Source: Vibrio sp. CB1-14 (GTDB lineage Bacteria; Pseudomonadota; Gammaproteobacteria; Enterobacterales; Vibrionaceae). From it: a DNA stretch of 64,000 nucleotides. Both the position numbers and the translations under genes were made by a program. The stretch is taken from NCBI RefSeq assembly GCF_040412085.2, contig NZ_CP115920.1:496001-560000 (forward strand), written 5' to 3'. Below the pieces are notes generated by a model, which was given only the letters and a program-made list of their open reading frames with translations, made no database searches and was not told where the DNA came from. Below are positions 41,936 to 51,052 of the stretch, piece after piece. Positions within the stretch are counted from its first letter, which is position 1, and each line of letters begins with the position of its first letter.

Positions 41936-42532
41936 ATGGATTGGTCATTTTTGCTATCAGTGGCATTGTTTGCCGTGGTCATGACGGGGACACCGGGTCC
42001 TAACAATGTCATGTTAACTGCGTCGGGTGCTAACTTTGGCTATGTTAGATCGATCCCGCACTTTGTTGGGATTGGTCTCGGTCTGATCAGCTTGATCTTA
42101 TTGAATGGCGCAGGTCTCGGCGTGATCTTCCAGACTTACCCGATGGTTCAGGAAGTTCTTAAATGGCTGGGTAGCGCGTATTTGCTGTATTTGGCTTGGC
42201 GAATTCTGACCGCAGGGATCAATAAGGGAGAATCTGATAGTAAAGCCAAACCTATGACCTGCTTTGAAGCCATGACATTTCAATACTTGAATCCAAAAGC
42301 TTGGGTGATGTCGGTAACCGCCGTGAGTTCATTTGCATTGAGCGGTGACTACTATTGGTGGTCGCTGGTGGGGATCTCGGTGATCTTTTTGCTTGTTCAG
42401 ATACAAACGTCGTCGGTATGGGTGGGGTTTGGCACCTTTATCCGCCGCTGGCTGGCAACACCTACTGCATGGCGCCGCTTTAACTCCAGTATGGCGCTGC
42501 TTACTGCATCATGTGTGGTGTTTATTTGGTAG
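41936..42532 (+). CDS. LysE/RhtB-family amino acid exporter
   Basis: Inner-membrane exporter of about six transmembrane helices, 198 residues. The N-terminal GTPGPNNVMLTASGANFG is the family hallmark, and FQYLNPKAWVM is a second conserved block. ATG 41936 follows AGGGAGAAAAGGG; the in-frame extension upstream to 41837 is not membrane-like and overlaps the promoter region. The likely substrate is a small amino acid, not identifiable from sequence. Its 3' end overlaps the convergent TIGR02444 gene by 11 bases. Confidence 0.92.
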   Translation: MDWSFLLSVALFAVVMTGTPGPNNVMLTASGANFGYVRSIPHFVGIGLGLISLILLNGAGLGVIFQTYPMVQEVLKWLGSAYLLYLAWRILTAGINKGESDSKAKPMTCFEAMTFQYLNPKAWVMSVTAVSSFALSGDYYWWSLVGISVIFLLVQIQTSSVWVGFGTFIRRWLATPTAWRRFNSSMALLTASCVVFIW

Positions 42533-43001
42533 CGAGTTCGCTGACTGGCTTGGAGAAAATAAGCCCGAGGTGCTCAGCGCCAAGTTGGCGACAGTAGCCG
42601 AGTACAAGTGCCTCATCCTGTTTGGGGCTGAGCGTTAACGCATTAATGCAATCAACAAGGTCGGATTGCTGTTGCTTCTCAAGGCTGAGTTCAAACTCAA
42701 GTGCTTCACGATATAAACTATCAACCACACTGTGCTTGAGCTGACGGCGAATATCGCGAAATTGATGTAGCAGTTTTTCAGTGCGACCGAGGCAGGATTG
42801 GACGTGATGCCAATCCTCGGCGTTGAAGCGAAGTGCCTGTTCGTCTAGGCACTTCAGTAGCAACAGCAAATTGACGTTGCCGTGGTAGTGATTTTGCAGA
42901 TTTAAGCACGCCTCTTTTACCTCTCGCACCCCGTAGTACTGCAGGCTGAACTGCCATAGGTGCTCTAGAGTGAGATTTGAAGATGCGTGCTCGCGGGTCA
43001 T
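42522..43001 (-). CDS. TIGR02444 / DUF2390 family protein
   Basis: A 159-residue soluble helical protein of unknown function. SLQYYGVREVKEACLNLQ with the following LLLLLKCL fits the TIGR02444 (DUF2390) family. Its ATG overlaps the stop of yheS (ATGA), so it is translated together with the ABC-F protein, and its own stop runs 11 bases into the convergent exporter gene. Confidence 0.85.
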   Translation of the reverse strand: MTREHASSNLTLEHLWQFSLQYYGVREVKEACLNLQNHYHGNVNLLLLLKCLDEQALRFNAEDWHHVQSCLGRTEKLLHQFRDIRRQLKHSVVDSLYREALEFELSLEKQQQSDLVDCINALTLSPKQDEALVLGYCRQLGAEHLGLIFSKPVSELATK

Positions 43002-44920
43002 GATTGATTGAATTCCTGTTCCATCTGCTCAAGAACTTCTTGCTGCACCATCCAGTCCATTTCGACTTCTTCAAGTTCGGATTTGCTGGAGGCTTGTTTG
43101 GCAAGTACTTCATTAAGTTTAGCTTTATTTTCCGCATCATACAGAGAAGTATCAGACAATTGCTCCTCTGCCTCAGCGATGAGGGCGGATAACTTATCCA
43201 TTTTTTCCTCAAGCTTTGTCAGTGTTTTGCGAATTGGCGCGGTTTGCTTACGAAACTCGGCGTCTTTGCGTTTTTGCTCTTTCTTAGCGGCTGCACTGTT
43301 ATTTGAGGCTTTATCTGGCTCATTGGCTTGAGCCTCTTTACGCTCAATTTTTTGCTGCTCTGTCAGCCACTTATAGTAGTCAACGAGGTCGCCATTAAAT
43401 GGCGCTACCTGACGATCGTGGACTAGGTATAGGTCATCGGTGGTCGCGCGCAGTAAGTAGCGATCGTGGCTGACGATGACCATGGCACCTTCAAAGGTTT
43501 GCAGAGCCAGTGTTAGTGCTTGGCGCATATCCAGATCAAGGTGGTTGGTCGGTTCATCGAGTAGTAATAGGTTTGGTTTTTCCCATACAACAAGCGCTAA
43601 TACCAGTCTGGCTTTTTCACCACCGGAGAACGGCGCGACTTTTTCAAGCGCTTTGTCACCTTGGAAACCAAAGCTTCCCAAGTAATCACGAAGCTGCTGC
43701 TCGGTGTGCTGCGGCGCGATCTGCATCATATGTTGCAGCGGCGTCTCTTCTGGGTGCAGGGTTTCCAGTTGGTGCTGAGCAAAGTAACCAATTTTAACGC
43801 CTTGAGAGTAATTAAGATCGCCCTCTTTAGCGCCAAGCTCGCCTGACAGCAGTTTGATCAGCGTGGATTTACCTGCGCCATTACGACCTAAAAGACCAAT
43901 TCGGCTACCTGGAACCAGGTTTAGACGGATCTTTTCAAGAATGATGTTGTCATCGTAACCCGCCGAAACCTCATCCATCATGATGATTGGATTTGGCAGT
44001 GCCGCAGGCTCTCTGAATTCGAAGCTAAATGGATTATCAAACTGAGCTGGCAGCACTTTTTCCATGCGTTCCAGCGCTTTGATACGGCTTTGCGCTTGGC
44101 GTGCTTTCGATGCTTTATAGCGGAAGCGGTCAATGTACTTCTGCATATGCGACATCTGCTTTTGCTGCTTCTGGTATTGAGCTTGTTGCAAGATGAGTTT
44201 TTGCGCGCGCTGTTCTTCAAACGAGGAGTAGTTGCCCGTGTACTCGTTTAGCAGTTGATTCTCGATATGGATAATGCGGCCAACGATTGGATCGAGAAAA
44301 TCTCGGTCGTGCGAGATCAAGACAAGTGTACCTGGGTAGCTTTGTAGCCAGCGTTCAAGCCACATTACGGCATCTAAGTCCAAGTGGTTGGTTGGTTCGT
44401 CGAGCAGCAGTAGATCTGAGCGGCACAATAGCGCCTGCGCTAGGTTAAGGCGCATACGCCAACCACCCGAGAATTGAGTCAGATTCCAGGTCATCTGCTC
44501 TTGGCTAAAACCCAGACCGTCGAGAAGCTCTGCGGCGCGAGCACGGATGCTGTAACCGCCAATGACTTCGATTTTGCCATGCAGTTCAGCAACCAGAGTA
44601 CCGTTGTCTTGTTGCTCTGCGTCAACAAGCTTTTGTTCAAGTGCGCGATACTCTCGATCGCCATCAATCACGTATTCAATAGCGGTGCGCTCTAGTGCTG
44701 GGGTTTCCTGTGCGACCCAAGCGAGCTCCCAATGGGATGGCTGACTAAATGAGCCTGCATCAATGGAGAGTTCGTCTTTGAGCAGCGCAAACAGGGTGGA
44801 TTTACCACAACCGTTTTTGCCGACTAGACCCACTTTGTCACCAGGGTGAATGGTGGCAGAGGCTTGGTCGAGCAGTGGTTTACCGCCGCGAAGCAATTGA
44901 ATATCAGAGAAGGTGATCAT
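42998..44920 (-). CDS. yheS: ABC-F ATPase YheS
   Basis: A 640-residue soluble protein with two ABC domains and no membrane segments. Walker A motifs are GKNGCGKST (about residue 36) and GRNGAGKST (about 348); signature motifs are FSGGWRMRL and FSGGEKARL. The inter-domain linker is typical of ABC-F proteins, which act at the ribosome; E. coli YheS has been associated with relief of translational stalling. The C-terminus is a charged coiled coil. Divergent from kefG, as in E. coli. Confidence 0.96.
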   Translation of the reverse strand: MITFSDIQLLRGGKPLLDQASATIHPGDKVGLVGKNGCGKSTLFALLKDELSIDAGSFSQPSHWELAWVAQETPALERTAIEYVIDGDREYRALEQKLVDAEQQDNGTLVAELHGKIEVIGGYSIRARAAELLDGLGFSQEQMTWNLTQFSGGWRMRLNLAQALLCRSDLLLLDEPTNHLDLDAVMWLERWLQSYPGTLVLISHDRDFLDPIVGRIIHIENQLLNEYTGNYSSFEEQRAQKLILQQAQYQKQQKQMSHMQKYIDRFRYKASKARQAQSRIKALERMEKVLPAQFDNPFSFEFREPAALPNPIIMMDEVSAGYDDNIILEKIRLNLVPGSRIGLLGRNGAGKSTLIKLLSGELGAKEGDLNYSQGVKIGYFAQHQLETLHPEETPLQHMMQIAPQHTEQQLRDYLGSFGFQGDKALEKVAPFSGGEKARLVLALVVWEKPNLLLLDEPTNHLDLDMRQALTLALQTFEGAMVIVSHDRYLLRATTDDLYLVHDRQVAPFNGDLVDYYKWLTEQQKIERKEAQANEPDKASNNSAAAKKEQKRKDAEFRKQTAPIRKTLTKLEEKMDKLSALIAEAEEQLSDTSLYDAENKAKLNEVLAKQASSKSELEEVEMDWMVQQEVLEQMEQEFNQS

Positions 44921-45220
44921 AAGGAAACAACTAGCTAGTGATTGAAATTTCGACCCACGAATACTATGAGGAAAGCAGCGAAATGTCGATCATTATCCCT
45001 TGGGAGAAGGCATAAATAGCAAGGCAATCAGGGGCAAACTAACCTGCACGAACGATGAAGTTTGGTATATGATGGAACAAACTGATAACAAAAACAGAAT
45101 GATTTCAATAACAATCATCACTGTCTACCCTTAAAGATTAGGGTAAAGAAGAGTGACTGACTCTCGCTGTTGTTAGAGAGCAGTTTACGAAGTCGTAAGT
45201 ATGGAGATGGTTTTCAAGGA
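44921..45220. promoter_or_regulatory. Divergent region yheS/kefG
   Basis: A 300-bp gap containing the promoters for both directions. A small hairpin TACCCT/AGGGTA lies at about 45126-45145. No ORF is supported. Confidence 0.4.
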
Positions 45221-45835
45221 ATGACGTCAGAATTACAACACTTAAACCAATCCCCAAAAGTTCTGGTGATCTATGCGCACCCAGAGCCACAAAACTCTAT
45301 CGCCAATCAGGTGATGCTCAAGAAAATCCAATCATTGGATAACGTCACCTTGCGTGATTTGTATGCCCTGTATCCTGATTTCTTTATTGACGTCAATGCT
45401 GAGCATCAGATGCTACTTGAACACGATGTGATTGTGTTTCAGCACCCACTTTATATGTATTCCTGCCCATCGCTGCTCAAAGAGTGGATTGACCGAGTGC
45501 TGGGCAAAGGCTTTGCGTTTGGTGATGATTGTGCCTTGGAAGGCAAATATTGGCGCAGCGTGATTACCACAGGCGGTAAAGAATCGGCCTTTAGCCAGTC
45601 TGGCTATAACAAGTACCCACTTGAGCAGATATTGCAGCCGTTTGAGCTCAGTGCAGCCTTGTGCAAAATGCACTGGATGGAGCCTTTGGTTCTCTACTGG
45701 TCACGCCGTGTGGATGATATGGATCGCTATCAGCATGCCGAGCTCTACAGGCAGTGGTTGATGCATCCCTTTGATGAGTCATTGATGATGTCGTCGCTTA
45801 CGGCAAAGGGGGCAGCTGATGGCAATGGAGAATGA
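45221..45835 (+). CDS. kefG: Kef system ancillary flavoprotein KefG
   Basis: A flavodoxin-fold NADPH:quinone oxidoreductase-like subunit required for full activity of the KefB potassium efflux system during electrophile stress. VLVIYAHPEPQNS is the FMN-binding start of the family, and VITTGGKESAF and FQHPLYMYSCPSLLKEW are conserved. The ATG at 45221 gives 204 residues; AAGGA directly abuts it, so the ribosome site may be the GGAG at 45203 and the start is less certain than the gene. It overlaps kefB by 17 bases. Confidence 0.9.
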   Translation: MTSELQHLNQSPKVLVIYAHPEPQNSIANQVMLKKIQSLDNVTLRDLYALYPDFFIDVNAEHQMLLEHDVIVFQHPLYMYSCPSLLKEWIDRVLGKGFAFGDDCALEGKYWRSVITTGGKESAFSQSGYNKYPLEQILQPFELSAALCKMHWMEPLVLYWSRRVDDMDRYQHAELYRQWLMHPFDESLMMSSLTAKGAADGNGE

Positions 45836-47615
45836 TTTCTTACAGAGTGGTGTGATATTTCTCTCTGCGGCAGTGGTGGCTGTGCCGATTGCTCAGCGCT
45901 TGGGCCTAGGAAGTGTGCTTGGCTATTTGTTGGCGGGCGTAGCGATTGGCCCTTGGGGACTGGGTCTTATTAGTGATGTCGACGAGATCCTTCATTTCTC
46001 CGAGTTTGGCGTGGTGCTGCTACTGTTTTTAATAGGTCTTGAGCTAAACCCCAAGAAGCTTTGGCAAATGCGGGTACCAATACTTGGTCTCGGTGGGGCA
46101 CAGGTATTAGTGACGACTTTGGTGTTATCGGCCATCGCCTCACTGTTTGGTCTGACTTGGCAGACCAGCTTGGCGATAGGGATGGCTTTAGCACTCTCCT
46201 CTACCGCGATTGCATTGCGAGTGATAGAAGAGCAAGGATTAGCGGGCGGAGAAACAGGGCAATCAGGTTTTGCAGTGTTGCTGTTTCAAGATATCGCCGT
46301 GATCCCTATGCTGGCGTTGATCCCTGTATTGGCTGGCAACACCGCAGGTAACTGGGGTGACATCTTGTGGATGCTCGCAGGTGTGCTTGGGCTGCTAATC
46401 GGTGGTCATTACTTAATTCGACCTCTATTTCGCTATGTCGTGATGAGCGGAGTGCGAGAACTGTTTACGGTGGCGGCGCTACTACTGGTGATCGGTATTG
46501 CAGCCTTTATGCAAAAGCTGGGTCTATCGATGGCACTTGGCACCTTTTTGGCAGGGGTGCTATTGGCTGAAAGTGAATATCGTCATGAGCTTGAGATAGC
46601 CATTGAACCGTTTAAAGGTCTATTGCTTGGTCTGTTCTTTATTGCGGTGGGGATGGCGGTCAATTTAGGACTTTTGGTCTCTGAGCCATTCAAGGTGCTG
46701 TTGGCTGTTGTGTCACTGGTGGTTATAAAAGGCCTAATACTTTACGTGTTAGCAAGGTTGTTTGGTATTCGCCCTAAAGCGCGCAGTAAGATGGCGGCGA
46801 TATTGAGCCAAGGTGGTGAGTTTGCTTTTGTTATTTTTACCGCCGCGAGCGCGCAAGGTTTGTTACCTGCTGAAGAGTCCGCTTTTCTATTGGTGGTGGT
46901 GAGCTTGTCCATGGTGACCACGCCATTGCTATTGATGGCACAGGAAAAGTGGTTTGAAAAATCTCTGAACCAAGAGCAGGAAACCACAATTAAAACCGAT
47001 GTCGAAGACAGGCAGCCACGAGTCATCATTGCTGGTTTTGGTCGTTTCGGACAAATCGTTGGTCGTTTGATGTACGCCAACAAGGTCAAAATTACCGTAT
47101 TAGAGAGTGATGCGAGCCAAATTCATCTGTTAAGGAAGTATGGCTACAAAGTATTTTATGGGGATGCCACTCAACTAGACCTGTTGCGCGCTGCTGGCGC
47201 AGACAAAGCCGAAGCCATTATTGTCTGTACCGACTCGCCGGAAGAGATCATGGAAGTGGTGGATATGTGCCATAAGCACTTCCCGTCACTCAAGGTTCTA
47301 GCGCGTGCTCGAAGTCGTGTGGAAGCCTATCAATTAATGAACCATGGTGTGGATCGTTATTCTCGAGAGACTTTCTTGGGGGCGCTTGACTTAGGTCGCC
47401 AAGCTCTTATTGAACTGGGTTTTCATCCTTATGAGGCCAAACGCGCAGAAGCGCATTTTAAAAAGTTGGATAATTCCATGCTCAAGGAGCTGCTGCCGCA
47501 GCACAGTGAAGATAAACAACTGGCGCAACGTTCAAAAGAAGCTCGTAAAGAGCTTGAAGAGATCTTTGGCCGTGAAATGGAAAAAGACCGTCAGTCTCGC
47601 AATTTTTGGGATTAG
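45819..47615 (+). CDS. kefB: Glutathione-gated potassium/proton antiporter KefB
   Basis: A 598-residue CPA2 transporter. Residues about 8-375 form some 12 transmembrane helices (LGYLLAGVAIGPWGLGL, FLIGLELNPKKLW); residues about 395-515 are an RCK/TrkA-N domain with IIAGFGRFGQIVGRL, where NAD and glutathione adducts act. It releases K+ and acidifies the cytoplasm to protect from electrophiles. ATG 45819 is preceded by AAAGGGGGC. KefB is preferred to KefC because the ancillary gene and neighbourhood correspond to E. coli kefGB-yheV. Confidence 0.94.
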   Translation: MAMENDFLQSGVIFLSAAVVAVPIAQRLGLGSVLGYLLAGVAIGPWGLGLISDVDEILHFSEFGVVLLLFLIGLELNPKKLWQMRVPILGLGGAQVLVTTLVLSAIASLFGLTWQTSLAIGMALALSSTAIALRVIEEQGLAGGETGQSGFAVLLFQDIAVIPMLALIPVLAGNTAGNWGDILWMLAGVLGLLIGGHYLIRPLFRYVVMSGVRELFTVAALLLVIGIAAFMQKLGLSMALGTFLAGVLLAESEYRHELEIAIEPFKGLLLGLFFIAVGMAVNLGLLVSEPFKVLLAVVSLVVIKGLILYVLARLFGIRPKARSKMAAILSQGGEFAFVIFTAASAQGLLPAEESAFLLVVVSLSMVTTPLLLMAQEKWFEKSLNQEQETTIKTDVEDRQPRVIIAGFGRFGQIVGRLMYANKVKITVLESDASQIHLLRKYGYKVFYGDATQLDLLRAAGADKAEAIIVCTDSPEEIMEVVDMCHKHFPSLKVLARARSRVEAYQLMNHGVDRYSRETFLGALDLGRQALIELGFHPYEAKRAEAHFKKLDNSMLKELLPQHSEDKQLAQRSKEARKELEEIFGREMEKDRQSRNFWD

Positions 47616-47647
47616 GAAGTCAGGTCGTCTGGATAGTAGGAAGTAAC

Positions 47648-47851
47648 ATGAGCAGTACCAAGAAACGTTTTATCGCCGGGGCAAGCTGCCCGAAATGCTC
47701 CACTCAAGACAGTTTGCGCTGGTGGATAGAGAATAATGTTGAGTGGGTAGAGTGTGTGGATTGTGAGTTCACCGAGCAGAGAACCCCTAAAGCTGTAGAA
47801 AAATCTGAACGAAGTGATGAAGAATTAATCGGTATTTTTAAGCCGGAATGA
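47648..47851 (+). CDS. yheV: YheV family zinc-ribbon protein
   Basis: A 67-residue protein with two CxxC pairs, CPKC and CVDC, forming a zinc ribbon (DUF2387). Function unknown. ATG 47648 follows AGGAAG; in-frame extension into kefB was rejected. It is 32 bases downstream of kefB in the conserved kefG-kefB-yheV-slyD order. Confidence 0.93.
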   Translation: MSSTKKRFIAGASCPKCSTQDSLRWWIENNVEWVECVDCEFTEQRTPKAVEKSERSDEELIGIFKPE

Positions 47852-47889
47852 TTGAGTTTCTATTTTCTATCCCCATAATATGCTCACAC

Positions 47890-47915
47890 GCCGCCTAACG
47901 GCGGCATTGTTTTGA
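47890..47915 (+). terminator. Terminator after kefGB-yheV
   Basis: GCCGCC pairs with GGCGGC around TAAC, followed by ATTGTTTT. Confidence 0.75.
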
Positions 47916-47969
47916 TAAGACTAGGCGAAGTTAAGTGTTTAGTCTTAGTGCCAATCCTTTGGAGTATCC

Positions 47970-48554
47970 ATGAAAATTGCTAACAACGCAGTAGTAAGCC
48001 TAGCGTACCAAGTAAAAACTGAAGACGGTGTGGTTGTTGACCAAGCAACTGTAGACGCACCTCTAGATTACCTACACGGCCACAACAACCTAATCACTGG
48101 CTTAGAAAAGGAACTTGAAGGCAAAGAAGCGGGTGACAAGTTCACGGCAACTGTATCTCCAGAAGAGGCATACGGCGAGCACAATGACGCGCTAGTTCAG
48201 CGTGTACCAGCGAACGTATTCCAAGGCGTTGACACAATTGAAGTGGGTATGCGTTTCCTAGCGGATACTGACCAGGGTCCAATCCCAGTAGAAGTAACAG
48301 AAGTTGATGGCGACGAAGTTGTGGTTGATGGTAACCACATGCTAGCTGGCCAAACACTAACGTTTGACGTTGAAGTGGTAGCACTTCGCGATGCAACAGC
48401 AGAAGAGATCGAGCACGGTCACATTCACCAAGGTGGCGATAGCTGCTGTGGTGGCGAAGGTCACGGTGAAGAAGGTGGCTGTTGTGGTGGTGAAGGCCAC
48501 GGTGAGAAGAAAGAAGACGGCTGCTGCGGTGGCGGCGGTTGTGGTTCTCACTAA
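47970..48554 (+). CDS. slyD: FKBP-type peptidyl-prolyl isomerase SlyD
   Basis: Cytoplasmic prolyl isomerase, chaperone and nickel-binding protein that assists hydrogenase maturation and protein folding. Residues 1-70 and 120-150 form the FKBP part, with the insert-in-flap domain (AYGEHNDALVQRVP) between. The C-terminal 45 residues are a His/Cys/Gly tail with repeated CCGGEGHGE units and ending GGGGCGSH. The length, 194, matches E. coli SlyD (196). A terminator follows directly. Confidence 0.97.
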   Translation: MKIANNAVVSLAYQVKTEDGVVVDQATVDAPLDYLHGHNNLITGLEKELEGKEAGDKFTATVSPEEAYGEHNDALVQRVPANVFQGVDTIEVGMRFLADTDQGPIPVEVTEVDGDEVVVDGNHMLAGQTLTFDVEVVALRDATAEEIEHGHIHQGGDSCCGGEGHGEEGGCCGGEGHGEKKEDGCCGGGGCGSH

Positions 48555-48565
48555 TCACACGCTTT

Positions 48566-48596
48566 TCAAAGGCCTCCCATTGGGAGGCCTTTGTCG
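48566..48596 (+). terminator. Terminator after slyD
   Basis: AAAGGCCTCCCA pairs with TGGGAGGCCTTT, followed by TGTCG. Confidence 0.85.
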
Positions 48597-48640
48597 TTTA
48601 TAGTACTCGTAAAATATAACGAAGAATAAGGAAGTGATGT

Positions 48641-49582
48641 ATGACTCAGCCTTTTGCTATCGCAATTCACGGTGGTGCCGGTACCATCCTTAAAACGCAG
48701 ATGAGTGATGAGTTAAAGCAACAGATACTCGATGCGCTAAGCCGCTCAGTAAAAGCAGGGGCTGCGGTATTGGAAGCGGGTGGTGATGCCCTCGATGCGG
48801 CAGTGGCAGCTGTGCAGGTTATGGAAGATTCGCCGCACTTCAACGCTGGTAAAGGCTCGGTGTTGACTCACAATGAGATGGTCGAGATGGATGCCTCTGT
48901 GATGCACGGCGCTCAGCAAGATGCAGGTGCGGTGGCCGGTGTTAGGCACATTAAAAACCCGATTGCACTTGCTCGCGATGTGATGCGCGACAGTGACCAC
49001 GTGCTCTTGATTGGCGAAGGCGCAGAAAAATTTGCTTTTGAGCAAGGCCATGAGTACACAGAACAAGACTATTTCTTTACCGAGCGCCGCTATGAGCAGC
49101 TTCAATCTATGAAAGAAAAAGGGCTGTTTGCGCTATCGGAATCAAAATATCCTGATGATAAAAAGTACGGCACGGTAGGTGCGGTGGCGCTGGATATGCA
49201 AGGCAATTTGGCGGCAGCTACCAGCACAGGCGGCGTGACCAATAAGAAATATGGCCGTGTCGGCGATACCGCCATTATTGGTGCAGGCACCTATGCGGAG
49301 AACAACAACGTTGCCGTATCGACTTCGGGCATGGGGGAGTACTTTATCCGTAAAACCGTAGCCAGTGATGTCGCCGCGCGCATGCGTTATCTCAAAGAAG
49401 ACGTACATACAGCCTCAGAAAGCGTGATACAGGGTGAACTCAAACAGATGGGTGGAGAAGGTGGCCTTATCGCCATCGACGCAAGCGGTGACATGCATTT
49501 TGCAATGAATAGTTCTGGGATGTACCGAGCGTCGATTGATGCGGAAGGTGCGCTGACCGTTAAGATATACGCTGATGAGTAA
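48641..49582 (+). CDS. iaaA: Isoaspartyl peptidase/L-asparaginase
   Basis: Ntn hydrolase (type III asparaginase) that removes beta-aspartyl residues and hydrolyses asparagine. IHGGAGTI opens the family sequence; the autoproteolysis site is the Thr in KYGTVGAVALD (about residue 178), with TSTGGVTNKKYGRVGD following. The precursor is 313 residues and splits into alpha and beta subunits. No signal peptide, so cytoplasmic. Confidence 0.94.
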   Translation: MTQPFAIAIHGGAGTILKTQMSDELKQQILDALSRSVKAGAAVLEAGGDALDAAVAAVQVMEDSPHFNAGKGSVLTHNEMVEMDASVMHGAQQDAGAVAGVRHIKNPIALARDVMRDSDHVLLIGEGAEKFAFEQGHEYTEQDYFFTERRYEQLQSMKEKGLFALSESKYPDDKKYGTVGAVALDMQGNLAAATSTGGVTNKKYGRVGDTAIIGAGTYAENNNVAVSTSGMGEYFIRKTVASDVAARMRYLKEDVHTASESVIQGELKQMGGEGGLIAIDASGDMHFAMNSSGMYRASIDAEGALTVKIYADE

Positions 49583-49724
49583 CTGCTTGTTAGCTCCTAG
49601 GTTTTTGGTTCTAGTATCTAGGGCCAAGAACCAATCCCCCTGCTCTTCAAAATCGCTTGCTTATTATTCGCCCTTTATGTAACATTTGCGGTCCTTAATT
49701 CTCGGTCTTTTTTATTAGTTCCTT

Positions 49725-49758
49725 GCTTCCTCTGGATGACCGAGCCAAACGTGGAAGC
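49725..49758 (+). promoter_or_regulatory. Predicted S6:S18 leader motif before rpsF
   Basis: GCTTCC pairs with GGAAGC, enclosing a loop that contains ACCGAGCC. A stem with a CCG-bearing loop upstream of rpsF is the form described for the S6:S18 autoregulatory leader. It lies 24 bases before the rpsF start. Confidence 0.55.
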
Positions 49759-49781
49759 TAATAATCCGTAAGGAGCAACCA

Positions 49782-50171
49782 ATGCGTCATTACGAAATCG
49801 TATTCATGGTGCACCCTGATCAAAGCGAGCAAGTTGCTGGCATGATCGAGCGTTACACTGGTTCAATCACTGAAGCTAACGGTACTATCCACCGTCTAGA
49901 AGACTGGGGTCGCCGTCAAATGGCTTACCCAATCAACAAGCTTCACAAAGCACACTACGTTCTAATGAACGTTGAAGCGCCACAAGAAGCGATTGATGAG
50001 CTAGAAACTGCTTTCCGTTTTAACGATGCAGTTCTACGTAACATGATCATGCGTACTAAAAAAGCTGTTACTGAGCCTTCTATCATGCTTAAGCAGAAAG
50101 AAGAGCGTTCTGAGCGTGCTCCACGTCGTGAAGAGCGTACAGAAGCTAAGCCAGAAGCATCTGCAGAGTAA
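49782..50171 (+). CDS. rpsF: 30S ribosomal protein S6
   Basis: S6 of the small subunit platform, which pairs with S18. [18 protein letters not shown] and [19 protein letters not shown] are the family blocks. The 129 residues end in an acidic, Glu-rich tail of the kind modified by RimK in E. coli. First gene of rpsF-rpsR-rplI. Confidence 0.98.
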   Translation: MRHYEIVFMVHPDQSEQVAGMIERYTGSITEANGTIHRLEDWGRRQMAYPINKLHKAHYVLMNVEAPQEAIDELETAFRFNDAVLRNMIMRTKKAVTEPSIMLKQKEERSERAPRREERTEAKPEASAE

Positions 50172-50248
50172 TTTTTTACTCATTTAGTACTTGGTAGTGG
50201 TTCTCCACTGCCGACTTTAAGACTTTAATTTAGATCAGGAGATAGCCC

Positions 50249-50476
50249 ATGGCTCGTTTCTTCCGTCGTCGTAAATTCTGCCGTTTCACTGCAGAAGGCG
50301 TTACAGAGATTGATTACAAAGACGTAACAACTCTAAAAAACTACATTACTGAATCTGGTAAAATCGTACCTAGCCGTATCACTGGCACAAGTGCTAAATA
50401 CCAGCGTCAGCTAGCTCGCGCTATCAAGCGTTCACGCTACCTAGCACTACTTCCGTACACTGATAAGCATCAGTAA
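50249..50476 (+). CDS. rpsR: 30S ribosomal protein S18
   Basis: A 75-residue basic protein of the 30S platform. [17 protein letters not shown] is the canonical start and [16 protein letters not shown] the end. It follows rpsF by 77 bp; priB, which lies between these two genes in E. coli, is absent. Confidence 0.98.
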   Translation: MARFFRRRKFCRFTAEGVTEIDYKDVTTLKNYITESGKIVPSRITGTSAKYQRQLARAIKRSRYLALLPYTDKHQ

Positions 50477-50506
50477 TCGGCACCGTTTAGAAAAGAGGAT
50501 TAAACA

Positions 50507-50959
50507 ATGCAAGTTATTCTACTTGATAAAATCGGTAACCTAGGTGGTCTTGGCGATACAGTTAACGTTAAATCTGGTTACGCTCGTAACTTCCTTATCC
50601 CACAAGGTAAGGCTGTAATGGCAACTAAGAACAACGTTGAAATGTTTGAAGCTCGTCGCGCTGAACTAGAAGCGAAAGTTGCTGAGCAACTAACTGCTGC
50701 TGAAGCTCGTGCTGAGAAAGTTAACGCTCTTGAAGCTGTTGTTATCGCTTCTAAAGCGGGTGACGAAGGCAAACTATTCGGTTCTATCGGTACTCGTGAC
50801 ATCGCTGACGCAATCACTGCGGCAGGCGTTGAAGTTGCTAAAAGCGAAGTTCGTCTTCCTGAAGGCGCTCTACGTACAACTGGCGAGTTCGAGATCAGCG
50901 TTCAACTTCACTCTGAAGTTTTCGCAACTATCGCACTACAAGTTGTTGCTGCTGAGTAA
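50507..50959 (+). CDS. rplI: 50S ribosomal protein L9
   Basis: Elongated 50S protein, 150 residues. [17 protein letters not shown] and [16 protein letters not shown] are the conserved N-domain; a long helix links to the C-domain, which includes [12 protein letters not shown]. Last gene of the operon; a strong terminator follows. Confidence 0.98.
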   Translation: MQVILLDKIGNLGGLGDTVNVKSGYARNFLIPQGKAVMATKNNVEMFEARRAELEAKVAEQLTAAEARAEKVNALEAVVIASKAGDEGKLFGSIGTRDIADAITAAGVEVAKSEVRLPEGALRTTGEFEISVQLHSEVFATIALQVVAAE

Positions 50960-50979
50960 TTCAGTTTCAATAACACGAG

Positions 50980-51007
50980 AAACACCAGCTTCGGCTGGTG
51001 TTTTTTG
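50980..51007 (+). terminator. Terminator after rplI
   Basis: AACACCAGC pairs with GCTGGTGTT around the stable loop TTCG, then a T-run. Confidence 0.93.
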
Positions 51008-51052
51008 CTTATTTTCTATTGAATTAAGATACGGTTTGCTTTTTTCGAAAGC

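Noticed and set aside
48142..48603. Long antisense and alternative-frame ORFs over slyD
   Set aside because: They are caused by the repetitive His/Cys/Gly tail of slyD; the slyD frame has full family identity.
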